NCBI GenBank assembly: GCA_933228895.1
Contig: OW121854.1
Span: forward strand, 51,192,609-51,256,608
DNA from: Platycnemis pennipes
Taxonomy: Eukaryota > Arthropoda > Insecta > Odonata > Platycnemididae
Direction of reading: 5' to 3'
Length of the DNA: 64,000 nucleotides
Shown: positions 18,834-33,800 of the stretch, one piece after another
Layout: each line of letters opens with the position of its first letter
Numbering within the stretch: position 1 is the stretch's first letter
Program-made: the position numbers and the translations under genes
The notes under the pieces: model-generated
Databases searched by the model: none
What the model was told of the DNA's origin: nothing
Seen by the model: the letters and a program-made list of their open reading frames with translations, nothing else

Positions 18834-21800
18834 GTAAGTCTTCCTGATGCTTATGCTTGCCTCAATCATCCTTTCGTTATACCACTACTCCGCTGTTAAT
18901 GATATGGAGCCGATCTGACGATCATTGATTTTTGACTTAGAGCTGATAATCATAAAATCATGTTTTGTAATATACCTACCATTCTTTTGTAAAGGACTGG
19001 ATTCCGATATTATTGTAGAATTTATTTCACCTAGTCGTTTAAACGTGAACTTTTCATTTAAGCTTTTAAAATTGATATTCCTTCCATAGAGTTCAAAGTA
19101 AATTCTAAATCATATATACCATTCGATATTCGTTATTACTTGGGAAAATATATTCTTGACTGATATTTTACTAATTTTGTTCAGGGCAGCTTCACTTGGG
19201 AAGCATTCGGACTGCACTTTACAACTATTTGTTCGCGAAGTCACATCGAGGCAAATTCATCTTACGCATTGAAGATACTGATCAAAGTCGTTTGGTTCCT
19301 GGAGCTACTAAACAATTGGAAGAAGATCTGAAATGGATTGGTCTAATATCAGATGAAGGGCCTAGTGTTGGAGGTGACTACGGCCCATATATACAGTCTG
19401 ACAGACTCCACATGTATAAGGTTTGCTATTAAATTCATTTAAATGATGGGAGACAGTGCACAGCCTTGTCTCACTCCTTACTTTCCTTCCCTCCACCCCG
19501 ACCCAAACACAGCCTCTTCTGGTTGGTCAAAAAGAGGTCATATAGATGGCATTTAGATGGTCAACAAAAAGGTGGAAAATACACCAAGAAGACTTATTTT
19601 CTTCCCAACACCATGATCCAAGGATAACCTCTTTGAGTTGTTCAAAAATAGGTCATAAAAACGGGAGATGAATGGTTATCAGCTTTATTTAAGTAAATTA
19701 AGTAATCAAATGAAAACTAAACAAAGAATTCAATGTTTTATATGAGGAAAAGTATATTGTCCGAGAAGTGAGCTACACACCTGGTGTAGTTCTTGGTGTA
19801 GTCATTTCATTAGTAAAAATCAATTCCTGAAGGGAGCATTTTTCAACCATACCTTAACAGTTTTTTCTGCTACTTCAAGCTGGGAAGTAGGTATCTTTTT
19901 TAACACAGCAACTGCAAAATAAAAAATAACATAGAAAAAATGAGATCAAGTGCATCACAAGTCATTTCTTGAAACTAAAAACTAATTAGCGATATAATCA
20001 TGAGCATAGTTGGGATTAATGATTTAATGTTTTAGTCATGATCACCCATGGAATATATAAGCGTATAATTTATGGATTGAATGATCGTGCAGAGCTAATA
20101 AAATACTAATAGAAAGCATGCACATACTTACAGGTTTGCCAGTTCCTTCACCTGCCGTTGAGTCTTCATGCCTCATTTCCATAACGGAATAATCAAAATG
20201 TTACAGGAATGAAGTCTCAGGAACAAGGACTATATTTTTTTAGAAAAAAACTGACTCAATTTCAATATTTCACAGATACGGCAGCGGATAGCTCGAGATT
20301 TGGCAGCAGATAGCTAGAGATACGGCAGTGATGCGATCTAATGTCGTCTCAGTTGCCACAGATCACTTGCGATGGGCGCTTCGCTGATCACTTCCGGCAA
20401 AGTGAACCATGTGAACCAACGGCGGAAATGAACTCAATTGAAGAATATTAGAATTCTAAATCTTAAGCGAGACGAAGAAAAAAATTATATATAGGCCTTA
20501 ATTATTATTTAATATTATTTACGCCGGAAAATATGCCATAAATACATGTCCAATTAGTTTTGCTTCACCAATTATCTGCATTTTGAATAGCGGTCTAGAA
20601 TGTCGTCTTTATAGACCACTTAAAAACCAATCCTAGACCACGATAATGGTGGAGTAAAAATATTCAGAAATAATGAGTTATCAGCTGAATAAGATACCAG
20701 GATGTACTTGAACTGCCAAATTAACTATTTTAACAGATTATATCCAAATATCTTACTTCAAATACTTCAGAATTAATGTGGTCTACGATTGGTTTTTAAG
20801 TGGTCTAAAAGACGTCAACGAAGACTACTTCAAAATGTAGGGAAATGGACATGATATATGCCCGTTTAGGTACCTATATACATGTGCAGTGAGTCAAAAA
20901 TGTATTAATAGTTAGTGTTGCTTCACCAATTTTCGGTATTTTGAGGGTCATAGAACTTGTCTTTTAGAACACTTAAAAACCAATCCTAGGCCACGTTAAT
21001 GATGAAGTAAATATATTTAGAATTAATGAGTAATATTTGTGAAAATGGATTCCAGGATGTCCTTGAACTGCCTAGATAACAATTTAAACAGATTCTGGCC
21101 AGCATTTTCACAGGTCATTTTTTTTTCTTTTCAAGACCAAAGTAAAACCATTGGCCATATGGTGACCTATCTGACCTCTTAAAGACGTCTTCATGACCTC
21201 AGTGTTCTCCCTGGGATATTGCTTTTCTTCTATCTACCATTACTTTTCCTTAATCCAAATTGATCTTCATCCAGGAACTCCTGCTTTTCGTGGATTATCG
21301 TGGTAGATTATCTTCGATTCATGTGTTGTCAGGCTTATAATCCTAAAATTTTCGCATTTCTCCGCTCTCTTCTTTTTGGGAATGGGAATTATGATGTTTT
21401 TCTTGAAGTCCCTGGGTATTCCTCCTGTTGAGTACATGTCGCAGCTGGTTTTGTAGAGATGGGTTAATGTCTTCTCTCTTGCATTTTTTTATTAGTTCTG
21501 CAGGGATATCATCAATTCTAGAAGCCTTATTCATCCAATGGTCCCTTACTGCTGCGTCAAATTCCGATCCTAATATTGATGCTCCCATATCATCCACTTC
21601 AACTTCTCTTTCCCCTTTGATCACTTTTGTGCTGAGATTGTTTCCTTTGTATAGCTCATCCAGATATTCTTTCCATCTCTTCACTTTGTCTTCATTTTTA
21701 ATTAAAAGTTCTCCATTCTTGTCCCTTATGGCATTGCACCTGCGCTCCATTCTTTGAAGTGGTTCCTCACTAACCTATAGGCAGCTTCCTCCTTTCCAAG

Positions 21801-24800
21801 ACCAAGGTTGTTTTGTAGGTATATCTTCACATAGGTTCTTCATCCACATTTCTCTATCTTTCCTGACTTTGCAACTTATTTCGTTCCTTATTCTTTTGTA
21901 ACAAAGCTGCCCTTCTTCAGTATCCGCATTCTTGTACTTTCTTCAATCAGGTCTAAGACTTCTTCCATGATCCATGGCTTCTTCTTGGCATCTTTTCTTC
22001 TTCCAAGAGCTTCCTTTGCAGCTTCCTGTAGTCCACGTTTAATATTTTCCCAGCTCTCTTCCGCTGTATTCTCAGTCAGGTCCTCTCCTAGGTTGTTTCT
22101 CACGGCTTTTTAAAATGCCTGCTGGTGTTGAGCCTCCTTTAGTTTTTCTATTTGCTGTATGTTCTTCATTGTTTTCTTCAACTGTCATTGTTGATGTCTG
22201 CCGCAGGGTAGCTTTTGCAGTCCTTCACCTGGTTCCTAAATCTCTGCTTCTTTAAAATGTACCTAGTACATATATTTGAAATCTTCTTCTGTCTCCTGGC
22301 ATTTTCCTTACTACTTTTACCACTTTCCTTCTGCTATTGTACTTAAGTAACTGAAGTTGACTCCGTGAATTTAATTTCATAGTGCATTAAAACTCCGTGG
22401 AAAAGTGCATTCTTGTTTAATGGAATATGTGTTCCTTCCTCTGTATTAAGCCTGAATCTCTTCAAGATTTTCCCATGTATTCCTCTTGTACTTTCAACTG
22501 TCATGTGGTCCAGTCGGAGTATAATATTTCTACCTAGATTTTAAACATTCTGAATGTGTCCAATTCCCTAAGTGTATCCATAATTGCCAAAAATAGTAGT
22601 CAGTCACCATTAACTTGTATTTTTCTGAAATGCAAGTTTTTATTATGAAATTTTCTTGCTTGCAATGGAATTTCACAAAGTTTGTCTCAACCATTGCTCA
22701 AGTTAAAACATGACGACCCCTATACAAATTTATGCTCAAATGGTTAATTTATGACTTTTTTTCCAGGTTGAAATATAGGGAGGTAGTTATTACCTTTGAA
22801 GGTTTATTTTCACTGAGGTATTAGGTAGTTTCCAAATTTGACCCCTGGGTTTTACATGACAAGGTTTGGCCTATATCACATGAAGGATATTGCATTTTTA
22901 ATTGCTACTGTCTCTCTGTGTTATGATCAGTACTAGGGTATATACATATTTTGGCTTGCTTCTGCAATGTTGAAGGATATGCAAGTGAGATATTGAACAA
23001 AATTGATCAGCAAAAGTGTATGGTCATACAAAACCATGTGTGTTTTACAGAATGCTTCCTCAGAAATATGCCCCTTGAAATGATCTTTGCTGTGCATCTT
23101 ATATGCTATCAAATGTAGTAACTTCCGTATTAACTTCTAGGTTTGGGAATACTTCTGCATGAGGATATAAGATTTCAGTGCTGACTTATCTGAGAGAAAT
23201 CGTTTTATAGCCCATCCACTTATTCCCTTGATCTATATCTCTAGCCTATCCTTCGGAATTTTTATCACTACAGTTGCTGTACACCCATCTCTAAAACTAT
23301 GATCTTGTTGTTTTCATGGTCAGTCATGGACTAAGTTAGAAATGAGCCCAGAATGAGACCCTTAGAGACCCAAAGCACTATAAGATTTTGAAAACCCTAT
23401 TTAAGTGTATTTCAAAATGTCAGCAACATACAACAAAATAAAATTTGATATTTTAAAATTAAACAAAATGCAGTGAATTATGGAAAATGTTTATTTTTTA
23501 CACATCCATCTCATTTATAGTTGAATTTTTTTTAAATTTCTGTGGTGCACCCTTCACTTGATGCCTTAAGCATTTGCGGATTTTGCTTGATGCCCAGCAC
23601 AGTCTTGGTAGAAAGAATAAAAATGTTAGTAGTGTTGCTTTCACACTATAGTAAAATGCCTTTATGTACATATTGTAGATTTCAGGGTGATTGCAGCTTT
23701 GATGGACTATTGCACTGCAAGTTTACTTTATTAGTTTTGTAGGTACTAACATGGCAGTAGTTTTATGTGCAGTGATAGAAGAAAACCTGTAAAACACTGT
23801 ATATTTGGATCTGATTTAGCCCTCTTGGTTCATGAGAATTTGTTGTTTCAGGAGGCAGTTGAGGATATGATTGACAGAAAAGCTGCATACAGGTGTTTCT
23901 GTACTGAGTCAAGGCTAGAGTTACTCAGAAAGGATGCAATACGCCGGCGACAGACTCCAAAGTATGACAATCGGTGCCGGTATATCAATCCAGATACTGC
24001 CAAGAGACGAGCCTTGGATGGGGAAAGCTACTGTGTCAGATTTAAGGTTTTTATATCATAATCCAATTTTGATATTCCATGAAACAGTTTAAGATCTATA
24101 ATTGTGAAGATGTGAAAATATTACCCACATTACCCTGGTAATTGGTTAGTGGATTTACTCTTATCCCTGTGCTTATTTTTTTGTATTCTTTCACATCTCC
24201 GATACTCTCATTACTCCAGTATCCCTTTCGCAGTGTGGTTTTAATCTCCTTTTCATTTTCTGGATGTTACATCCATTGATTTATCAGTTAACAAATCGGT
24301 GCAATAATTTTAGTGGAAAAAATTGAGTATAAAGTTCTCCCTAATCACTTTTGTGCAGTGGCTCTTTCTTGTTAAATTTGCACTTAGCTTCTCATGCTGT
24401 GCTCCTGTGATCCTTAGGCTGAAAATTTTAGTTTAGCATTATGAAATGAAATAGAAAGGTACAGAGAGAGGGAGAAGTGGGCTTACACTGTGTGAATGTT
24501 CACCTGTAGGGTGGGGAAAGCAATTTCATCTATTAAGAATAAGAGAGAGAGAGAGAGATTATTTTACAATCAAAAGCAATTCAGGGAAACTAAAACTGAG
24601 AAAAGCAATAGAGATTTATGAAATTGTGGTGGAATTGCTAAAGAGTAAATATCCCTAAAAATATTCTTGTCACATAAGATATTCAAGGGTGAATTTAAAA
24701 TTCGGATCCGAGAAAAACTGGATTTGTACCAGCTCTACTAAAAATGTAAAAAACATATATGGCCCATTGTGATGACAGGTTGCCTACTTCTTTGGAATTG

Positions 24801-27800
24801 TTTTTTTTCTTAAGGGTTTTTCTCTTAAGAAGTGTGCACTTGTACTTGGCTTTTTATTACACACTTTACCCTGATCAATATGTGAGTTGTTGTTACCACT
24901 GTTGTGGACTTTCTTTTTTAAATTAATATGAATATGAAACGTTGATTAAATAATTTTCATCCCTTGATTAATTGACATAATCTTGAACCTGCTCCTGTTT
25001 AACTCATATTGTGCTTAAATATTGAAAATATGTATTTTATTTATTTTGGATGTGAAGCATTTATTTGCATTCTTTTTAGATGGATGGGATAGATGACCTA
25101 AAGTTTCATGACCTGGTGTATGGGACAGTTACTTATGGTGGTGATGAAGGTGATCCTGTGATATTGAAAGCTGATGGATTTCCTACGTATCATTTAGCTA
25201 ATATAGTGGATGATCACCATATGTGCATTTCCCATGTATTACGTGGAGTGGAGTGGCAGGTCTCAACTCCAAAGCACATCATGATGTACAGGTTTGTATT
25301 ACATGATAATCCTTTAAATTTTTGCCATCTTTAGCTCTGCATTTGGCATAAATAAATATATTAGCAGTTGTGTGAAAGGAGTCGTGCTATGCTCCATTTT
25401 TGGGGTGAATGTTTTCTTTTTGTAATGATCAAAGTAAAGAGCATTGTATTTTCATCATCATCATGGGTCAACAATCCTAAGATTGGTTTGACGCAGCCCT
25501 CCACTCGATTCTTCTATCAGCCAACCTCTACATGTTAATGTAATTCCTCTCTTTCACATATTTTACGACCTGTTCTATGTAACTCATACGAGGCCTGCCT
25601 TTTCCATTATTCCCGTTCACTTTTTCTTGTACGATTGTCTTCATCAGGCCATCGTGTCTTAAGATGTGGCCGATTAGGTTGTCCCGTCTTCTTTTTATAG
25701 TTTTCAGCAGACTTCTCTTTTCTCCCACTCTTCTTAGGACTTCTTCATTTGTCACTCGGTCGATCCATTTTATCTTCATCATTCTTCGATAGCACCATAT
25801 TTCGAATGCTTCCACCCTTTTTTCTCCACTGCTGTCATCGTCCATGCCTCACTGCCATGAAGAAACATGCTCCAGATATTTTGATGAATTGCTTCCTTAG
25901 TTCCAAGCTTGTATTTCCAGCTGTTAGTAGATTCTTCTTTTGATAGAATGCCCTGTTTGCCTGAGCTATTCTACTCAGTATTTCTTTCTTGCTTCATCCA
26001 TCGTTGGTTACTCTGCTTCCCAGGTAACAGAACTCTTTCACCTCTTCTAATTACTGTTTTCCTAGTATAACGCAATGTCTTTTATGTTTCTTAAAAGTAG
26101 TCACCTACCCAGTTGCTATTTTTATGTTTATGTTCCAAGCACCTTTAAAATTCTTGTCATTAAATTTTTCAGATGACTTAAAATGTAGTAATTATGAGCC
26201 ATGTATCAATGTGCCTACAGTAGCACAAATTATCTCTGTATTTGCCCTTTTTTTTAATTATGTGGTCTTTACTTTGTTTCTACTGTACTAGTTTCAATAA
26301 ACTTAAAATTCAAGCTCAGTTTACTTCAATTCATGAAATAATACTGTGTGTACCTTGATTTAATCTGTCCTTTATTTTGACTTGTTTTTTTTGTAGCCAG
26401 AGACTAACATTTCTCACAGGATGGTTCTAGAAAAGCTAGGGATTTTATCATGCACAACCTAACATATGATTTCCTCCTACATGCCTTAGGGGCAGCATGA
26501 AGGTGACAAATATCACTTATTATTATCTGGCAGGGTGGTGCCATTTTTTAATACAAGCCAACAGATCCTTTTAAATTAAAAAAAATGTGAGGGTGGTGTG
26601 ATCCACCAGAGGGTCACTCTGCCCCCCCTACTGGTGGTCTGACTTAACAGCATACCACACTGGTTTGAACATATAATAATGTAGGGAAAAGTATAGGAAT
26701 TTTGAGCAAATTTAGCAAATATTTCAAGAGTTCAGCAGTTCAAAGCTAAATAATCACCCATCAAAACTTACTATTTTATTGTTATATGCTGCCCTAGAAA
26801 TTTCTTGCAGTATTGAGCTATTGTTATTGCCAGAGACTAGGACTATGACTACTGATAAGCAATATTGACAGAGACTCGAGGAACATTGAATGGAGTGTAA
26901 TGCTTTGAATCCTAAGTGAAATTGGGGTGCCTTAAAATAACTGAAGCATCCTTCTCAGCTTGTAGAAAAATAGATGGCTGTGATTAGATTAGGACTTATT
27001 GGTGAACAAGCTAAGACAGATGAAGGAGTGGGCAAGGGTGTATACTTTTAATCCAGGTTTTATGGTCCATTTCTTTGGTAGATATCATGAAAACAAAAAA
27101 GTCAGAGGGGTGAACTTCAGGAGTAAATATCTGCTCTAAAGAACTTGTCTATTGTGAGCATTCATGATAACAACATGGAAAAATGGTTGACTGGAAGCTT
27201 TTGAAATGTGGTGTTTCAGAAGATTGAGAAGGATGAAGATCTAATGTATAGATTAAGCTATTACAAACAGAGTTCTGTGAATAATCATGGAAAAAAGACT
27301 TCTCGTGTAGTTCTGAGATAGTGTGGGGACAATTATATAGGCACATTTTGAGGTGCAATGGTGTCATTGAGGGAAAAGTAAATGGGAGGAAGAGTAGAGT
27401 TTCTGAGTAGGTTTTTGGAATTAAAATTCTCTAACCTATTCAAATTTTGAGCAGGTTAAAGATTTTTTCTTTAGCTCTCAAGGTACTTGCAAATGATTTA
27501 GTGATCATGTTGAAGTTGTCATCTTGTGTTGGTAATCAGTATGAACTTAAAGATAATAATGAAGCTGAATAATGCCTATTTTTTATTAATTTTCTAAGGA
27601 ACTATGTGTTCGATCAATGCATTTCAGGGCTTTGGATTGGAAGCCTCCCTCATTTGGACATCTTCCCCTTATTCTAAATGCTGACGGCTCAAAACTATCT
27701 AAAAGACAGGGAGATATACAAATCAATTATTACAGGGAAGATGGAATCCTTCCTGGTGCCCTATTAAATTATGTCACAGATGCTGGGGGTGGATTTACAA

Positions 27801-30800
27801 AGCGTGATAGAAAAATAAGTCTTACCATTGATGAGCTGGTTTCTCATGTAAGTGTACTTTTTATTGTTTCTCATTAATGCTACTTATAGTTCCCCTGTCT
27901 TATGAAACAAGTTTCATCCTATTTGCCTTTAAGCTCCAGTTGCATCGTCTTGCAGAAAAATTGCTATTCCTATTCAGAGTGTTGTTGGGAGGTCGATCGA
28001 GCCATTTAGGAGAAGTGAAGGTGAATTAATTCTTGGTTGAAACTGGACTGTGGGCTCCAAATCAGCCACGTGTGGGACCCTGCTTTGAACCTTAATACAA
28101 ATGCTATGACTATTGCTTCCACTCCTCCCCTTCCCATCCTTTTCCCTACATGAAACCACTATATAAACTCCACCAACTCGACAGCTACCTCATTCCCTTT
28201 GATAAAGTGACCAGCAACGGCCACGAAACGTCAGGTATCACACCTGGTAATAGTATGCAGGGTTAGGCCGGCACTTATATTTCAAAAATGATCCGATTTA
28301 AGGCCCCTGGATACCTCGCAGCTGCTGCTCATCATGAAGGCTGGCGGAGGGAGAGGCAAGCCTAGCGGAGCGATAGGCAATGGTGGGGGAAGTCCAGAGA
28401 GGGGACACCCTGGCGTGGGGAGGTGAAGGAAGGGGAAGTATGGGAAGTCAACTGTGGGGCCATAGAGTTTTCCGAGGGCTAGACTACAATTCGGAAGCTG
28501 CAACATGCGTATTCTACTGTCATACCTAATGGTTGCAACCTACAGGTACAACGGCTGTAGTCAACTGATGGCTCATCATCTCGGCGGCTCATGCTGGTAG
28601 CAGGATCCCTCGGTAGGCGTCATTGTTTACGATGCTGGTTTCCGTGGGGCATAGAGAGTAGTAGACTCAACTGCTTTATGAATATTCCACCAAGTCGATT
28701 CATGTCAGGACTTCACCTGCTACCCTGTAGGTGTCTTCAGGTCCTGAAGAAGCCTACTGGATATCCGTCAAAATACTGCCCTGAGCATGGATCGACGCTG
28801 CCTAAAACATGTAAATCAGTTGAGTCAACCTCATGATTTAGGAGCTCTTGAAGATTCGTATTTATTTGAGGTCCTAAAAACGGCACACATTACCATTTAC
28901 TTGCATTATTCTGCATCATCTTGGGGTTTTTCAACTCCAATAGGGTAGTTTCCTATTATTTTTTTATTGTCTTGATCGAAAGTTTATAACCTCTGGAGTA
29001 CGTGTTTTAAGCCGTTCGATTTTTAAATGACGTTAAGTATTTTTCCTCATTAATTAAAAAGTGAAAAAAATCAATGGCGCGAAAACGCGACGGCAAAATA
29101 TTGCATGCCGGTTAATCCTACGTGTGACGTTAGACTATTTTCTCTACCTGCCACCAGGTGGTGCTGCGGGCGCTTCCAAATAGACGCCGCACTCCGTTAA
29201 AGCTTATGAACAAGTATTGGAGGCATATTTATTCCGTTAATTAATTATAAATAACTTTTATTTATTTCTTTAACATTACTTATGCAGTTGATTCATTTAA
29301 AATCAGTTAGTATTCCTTTCACAAGCATATCATGTAGTTCGCCTATCGCCGCACGACCTTCACGCCATGCTTCGTCGTAGCGGTCGTAGCAGAAGACACA
29401 GCGAGCAGGACGTCCTTGAGCCTATAAAATGACTAATAATACCATGTTTAACTGAGAATTCTTTTCCAACATTGATAGTTTATGCAGGTTAATACTAATA
29501 AATATTCACTAGAGCTGAGGGGCCCTGAAATACAACGGTAAGTTCAGGAGACGAATTTTCCTATGCTTCGCAACGTAAACTACCTACCTGTTACGTCAGC
29601 ATGAAGGCAGCGCACCCCGCCATTTCAGAGCCTTTTCAAATGGCCTTAAAATTAACATTTAATTCTCTAGTAAACTGGGATTTCTCAATACAAACTTTTT
29701 GCGTAAATTAAATACATTTATGGCAGGGCACAAATCGCAATTAATGAAGTCTGTTTTCTTTGATGAAGGAAACTACCCTAATATTCTACTGTCATTTACC
29801 CTGTAAGAATATGAAAGAATTCAGATGATAATTATCTATAGTACTTTCATGCTGTAGAGGGTTATTCTGTTTGGAGAAAACAATGGTATCATTCAAATTT
29901 AAGAAGCAACAGATTATATTTCTACGAATATTTATACTAGGTTGTTACTGTAAGATAATTTAGAAAGAAAGCCCGTCACAATGATGTATTCCATGGAGTA
30001 GGTTATCACTGAAATATGTTGCAGTTGGTTTAAAAAATATTTATCAATTTGTCCTAAATTTGCAATATCGGGTAGAAGGTGGTTTAGGTAAAAGGTTTTT
30101 AACTTCTCCACCGTACGATTTTCCCAGAAATTCTGATCTCTCTGGATCTTTTCCAGAATGAAACCATGGAGGGTCCAAAAGGAAATATGCAATATTCCCT
30201 TTTTGAAATATTAGCTGCCCCTGTACTCGGCAGAAATAATCAGTTTCTATTCAACCTCAAATTTGCCTCCCGAATATTGCAGTACTTGATTATTTTCTCA
30301 GTGATGCACTACATTGGTGGGATATCCCTACAGGAGTAGGGACATTTCACCTCCACAATGCCTTTTCCATCTTTCAGCATTCCATCTGGAGATGCAGCCA
30401 AAAATAGAATAATACCATTAAAAGAAGTCCAGTAGAAATAACATTATTTCCACTATCTTTTTCATATGCCTTTTTTTCCATGGCCTGGCCGTATTCTGTG
30501 GTCTTATGCTTTGTAAATGACTGGCATAAAATGACCCGGACTGTATTTTGCTGAGGTGCCAAGCCACAATTTACACATGCAGCCGAAAGTGGAGGCAGTC
30601 TCTTTAATTTCTCTATCATCCATATCTTGGAGTGCCGCTGATCCCTGGTCTTCTCCTCCAGCACTTTTCTCTCCTGCACAGAGAGTGATGGATTTTATAA
30701 AAGTATCAACGGCTTGCGCGTCCATCTCCCTGGTCTCATTCTCAACGAGTCCATAATGTTCATCTGGACCCTCCACACAGGTCTTCTTTTGGGCTGTCTG

Positions 30801-33800
30801 AGGCATTTTCAGCTTCTGCTTTGCTCGGCATTTAGCCTCTCTCACTTTTCGGGCTGCGTACAATTTGGTAAACTGCCCAGGACTCTTCTCCACTAACCTT
30901 TTATGCAATACGGAATACAATTTGGGTCCAACATATAAGCAGGCTACGTGCGGTAGGCATCTTTGTTCCCTTGGATCAGAGTAACTAGTGGGGTCCACGT
31001 CGCGAGCTGCTCCTCATGTATTTCTGGTTTCATGGTGGGTGGGCCGATGCCATTCACTGATTGTACTTCTGTGGAGACGTCTTGGGTTGGAAGGGTTACC
31101 GGAGGTGAAAAGATTGTAAAACTGTGAAATTTGTGGAAAAACCTTGCGTCCTTGAATTTCAGTAGTCTGTGGTGTAGGGTTGTGGGTAAGGGTGTAGAAT
31201 TGGCATATCCTTGTTTTGGCCGGCGATGAGTAGTGGGAAGCAGGGTCGGCTCTTCCGTGGCATCAGTCTTCTCTGGTCTTTTCCCAGCTGGTGGAATTTC
31301 TTAGAAGTTGGTGAGTGCAGCAGGAATGCGGGCACACCAGATAGAGTTACGCAGGTCAGAGATTATGGAATTTTATTTTACTGTGGGTTTACGGAGAATA
31401 TGCAATCTTACCACAGGCCAACAGGACTGCAAAGGGAATAAAAAACTGGGTCTACAAACTTACCTCAGAGATACAGTATTAAAAAACTTGAGTAAACTCT
31501 AATTCCGCAGCTACGATGCACAAATATTGGGCCATTCCATGTCAAGTGTTTTATAGTGCATGTGCGACCTACACAGTTTTCGATGAAATTTTGTGTGGAT
31601 ATTTGCATACATGCCAATAAAAATTGGTGATGTTTTACACTCATTGATGCTATACTTGCAGATAGCAACTTGTTTGACACCATTATGTAGCCTTCTAATG
31701 TACGACTAACATTTTGGCAAATTCGAGAGGTGGGTTCCCAGATAATATCTCGTGGAAAGATATGAAACTTGGTGACCATGTATAGCTTTGTGCCCTCTAT
31801 GAAATAAGTAAGAAAAAAGTAATCTGACGTATAATAAAAAAATGGCATATTTCCTCATAGGCAATTTAGAGTGCAATGTAAATATAACCTTTCAGTCAGA
31901 AAAATTCTGTTTGACATTTTATATCTCGGGAATTGAAAATTCTCTCAGGAAATCTTGGGAAAAGTGAACTTCTGCACACAATAGTGCATTAAAACCAGTT
32001 TTTCAAATACAATATCGATTTGCATTAGTTAAGCAATTGAGTGTATAACTTACAATTTTTATCAAAAGGCTGGAAATATGGCATTTTCAAATCAAATCTA
32101 TTTATTATTAATTCTCATATCGTCAAAAATTCAGAATTCTTGCAATGGAATTGTTTTATTTCAACTTTTTGTCTAAATTTCAAGGTAAGAAATACGAATT
32201 CTTTGGATGCCGATTCCATATACAGGGCTTGTTTACTAAGCTTACCTTGGCCTATAAATGGTATTGTATCAAACAATTACAACTGTAGGCTTTGTCTCAA
32301 AATGTTAGTTAATGAAAGTCATTAGGAGTCCAAATATTTTTCATTTGAAAAAATTTCTCACTTGCATTCAAAATTATCAATTTTTTAAACTAATAAACGA
32401 TTTATGAAATACTCATAATACTCTATATTCATGATGTAACATATTCTTGTTGGTAAAGGGTGCAATACAGTTTTGTATTGTGACAAGCATTTCGGGTTAC
32501 GCTTTGACTTTAAATTGGTCCCCGACTGCGAGCATGTTGTCGAACTCGAACAGCAAATATCTAAGAACCAATCCACAGATAAGCCGCTCACATCTGAAGT
32601 AGTCGTACATCTGGGCTAGTGTCAGCAGAGTGGGCCCCTACCACTTTCCCCTTCCCCATTGGTCTCCCCTTCCCTAGCACCTGCTGAGCCTCGCTCTCCG
32701 GCTACGGGAAAATCCTCACCCCGTGAAGGAAAGTAGAAATTGCAGTGCATTGGTTCGGGATTATGGTCACTGTGTTGTTGTTTTAAACAGTATAGAAAAA
32801 CATGATGATCCCACTTAGAGATGAAGGATTCCAGCTTTTAAAGAGTGTCATAATGAGTCATTATGTTCGGAATTTAACGTCATACACGCCATGGCAATCA
32901 CCTTATTTTCGACAAAAATTGCATTTTTCTGAGATCAACAGAAGTATGAGAAAAGCAACGAGGGAAATATTACTAAACTTAATTAATAGATCAATTCTTA
33001 TTCTCAAAGTTTGCGCATAAAACTTTTATTTAAGTAGCGAAGCAGTCTTCAAGTCAAGATGCGTAGACGTAGACATCTGCGGAAGCATTTTTGGCTGTGG
33101 TAACCAACAGCTGTAAGAATTAATTCCTGGTCTCAAAATGTGCAAATCTGTGAGAAAAAATTATAAAAAATGCCCCAGGTTCGTGCAACGATGGATGGCC
33201 ATGCCTGAGGCACCTAAAGGGCCTAAATGCAGTTATTTTGAATGTTGAGGTTTCCGACCCGGATAAAACATTTTATAAGGTAAACCTGGTATTATAAATT
33301 TATATGGGCGAAAACTTCAACTGTGACTTCAATTATATCTCGATTTCTTCATGCCGAAACGCTACCTCAAAGGCACTCACCGCACCCCTGCCACCTGCCA
33401 GGTGGTGCACCGCACATTGTTTGATACACACGACACTCCTCAGTCTGGTGGCACTTCCCTCCTTCCCCTTACATGCTGGCAGAGTGGAGCTGATGTAATC
33501 TTCCCTCTCTAACCTCGTGGGGACTATGTGCAGTTCTTGGTGGTAGCAATAATCTTTCTCGGTAGTGTTCCTCCCAGTGTCATCCATTTCCATCCTCCAG
33601 GCCCCATCCACAGCGTGAGGTTCATGGTGAAGGTCATTTACAGCATCAAAATGTCGATATTCAGGAATCAACTGGGGCTCAAACATACGGAGGCAAACAG
33701 CCTCCTGAAGGTGATGACAGTGTTTGTCGTGCGCCTCTATGTACAGGTATGGTTCACCACCACTTACTCAGTAGCAGCTCCCCACCACGACTTTCAGTTC

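Noticed and set aside
31465..31848. 127-codon minus-strand open frame
   Set aside because: It overlaps a dispersed non-coding repeat motif (GGCCATTCCATGTCAAGTG); no protein family is recognised.
33333..33686. 117-codon minus-strand open frame in EARS2 intron 5
   Set aside because: Composition does not look like a known family; it overlaps a GC-rich palindromic patch and has no supporting splice structure.
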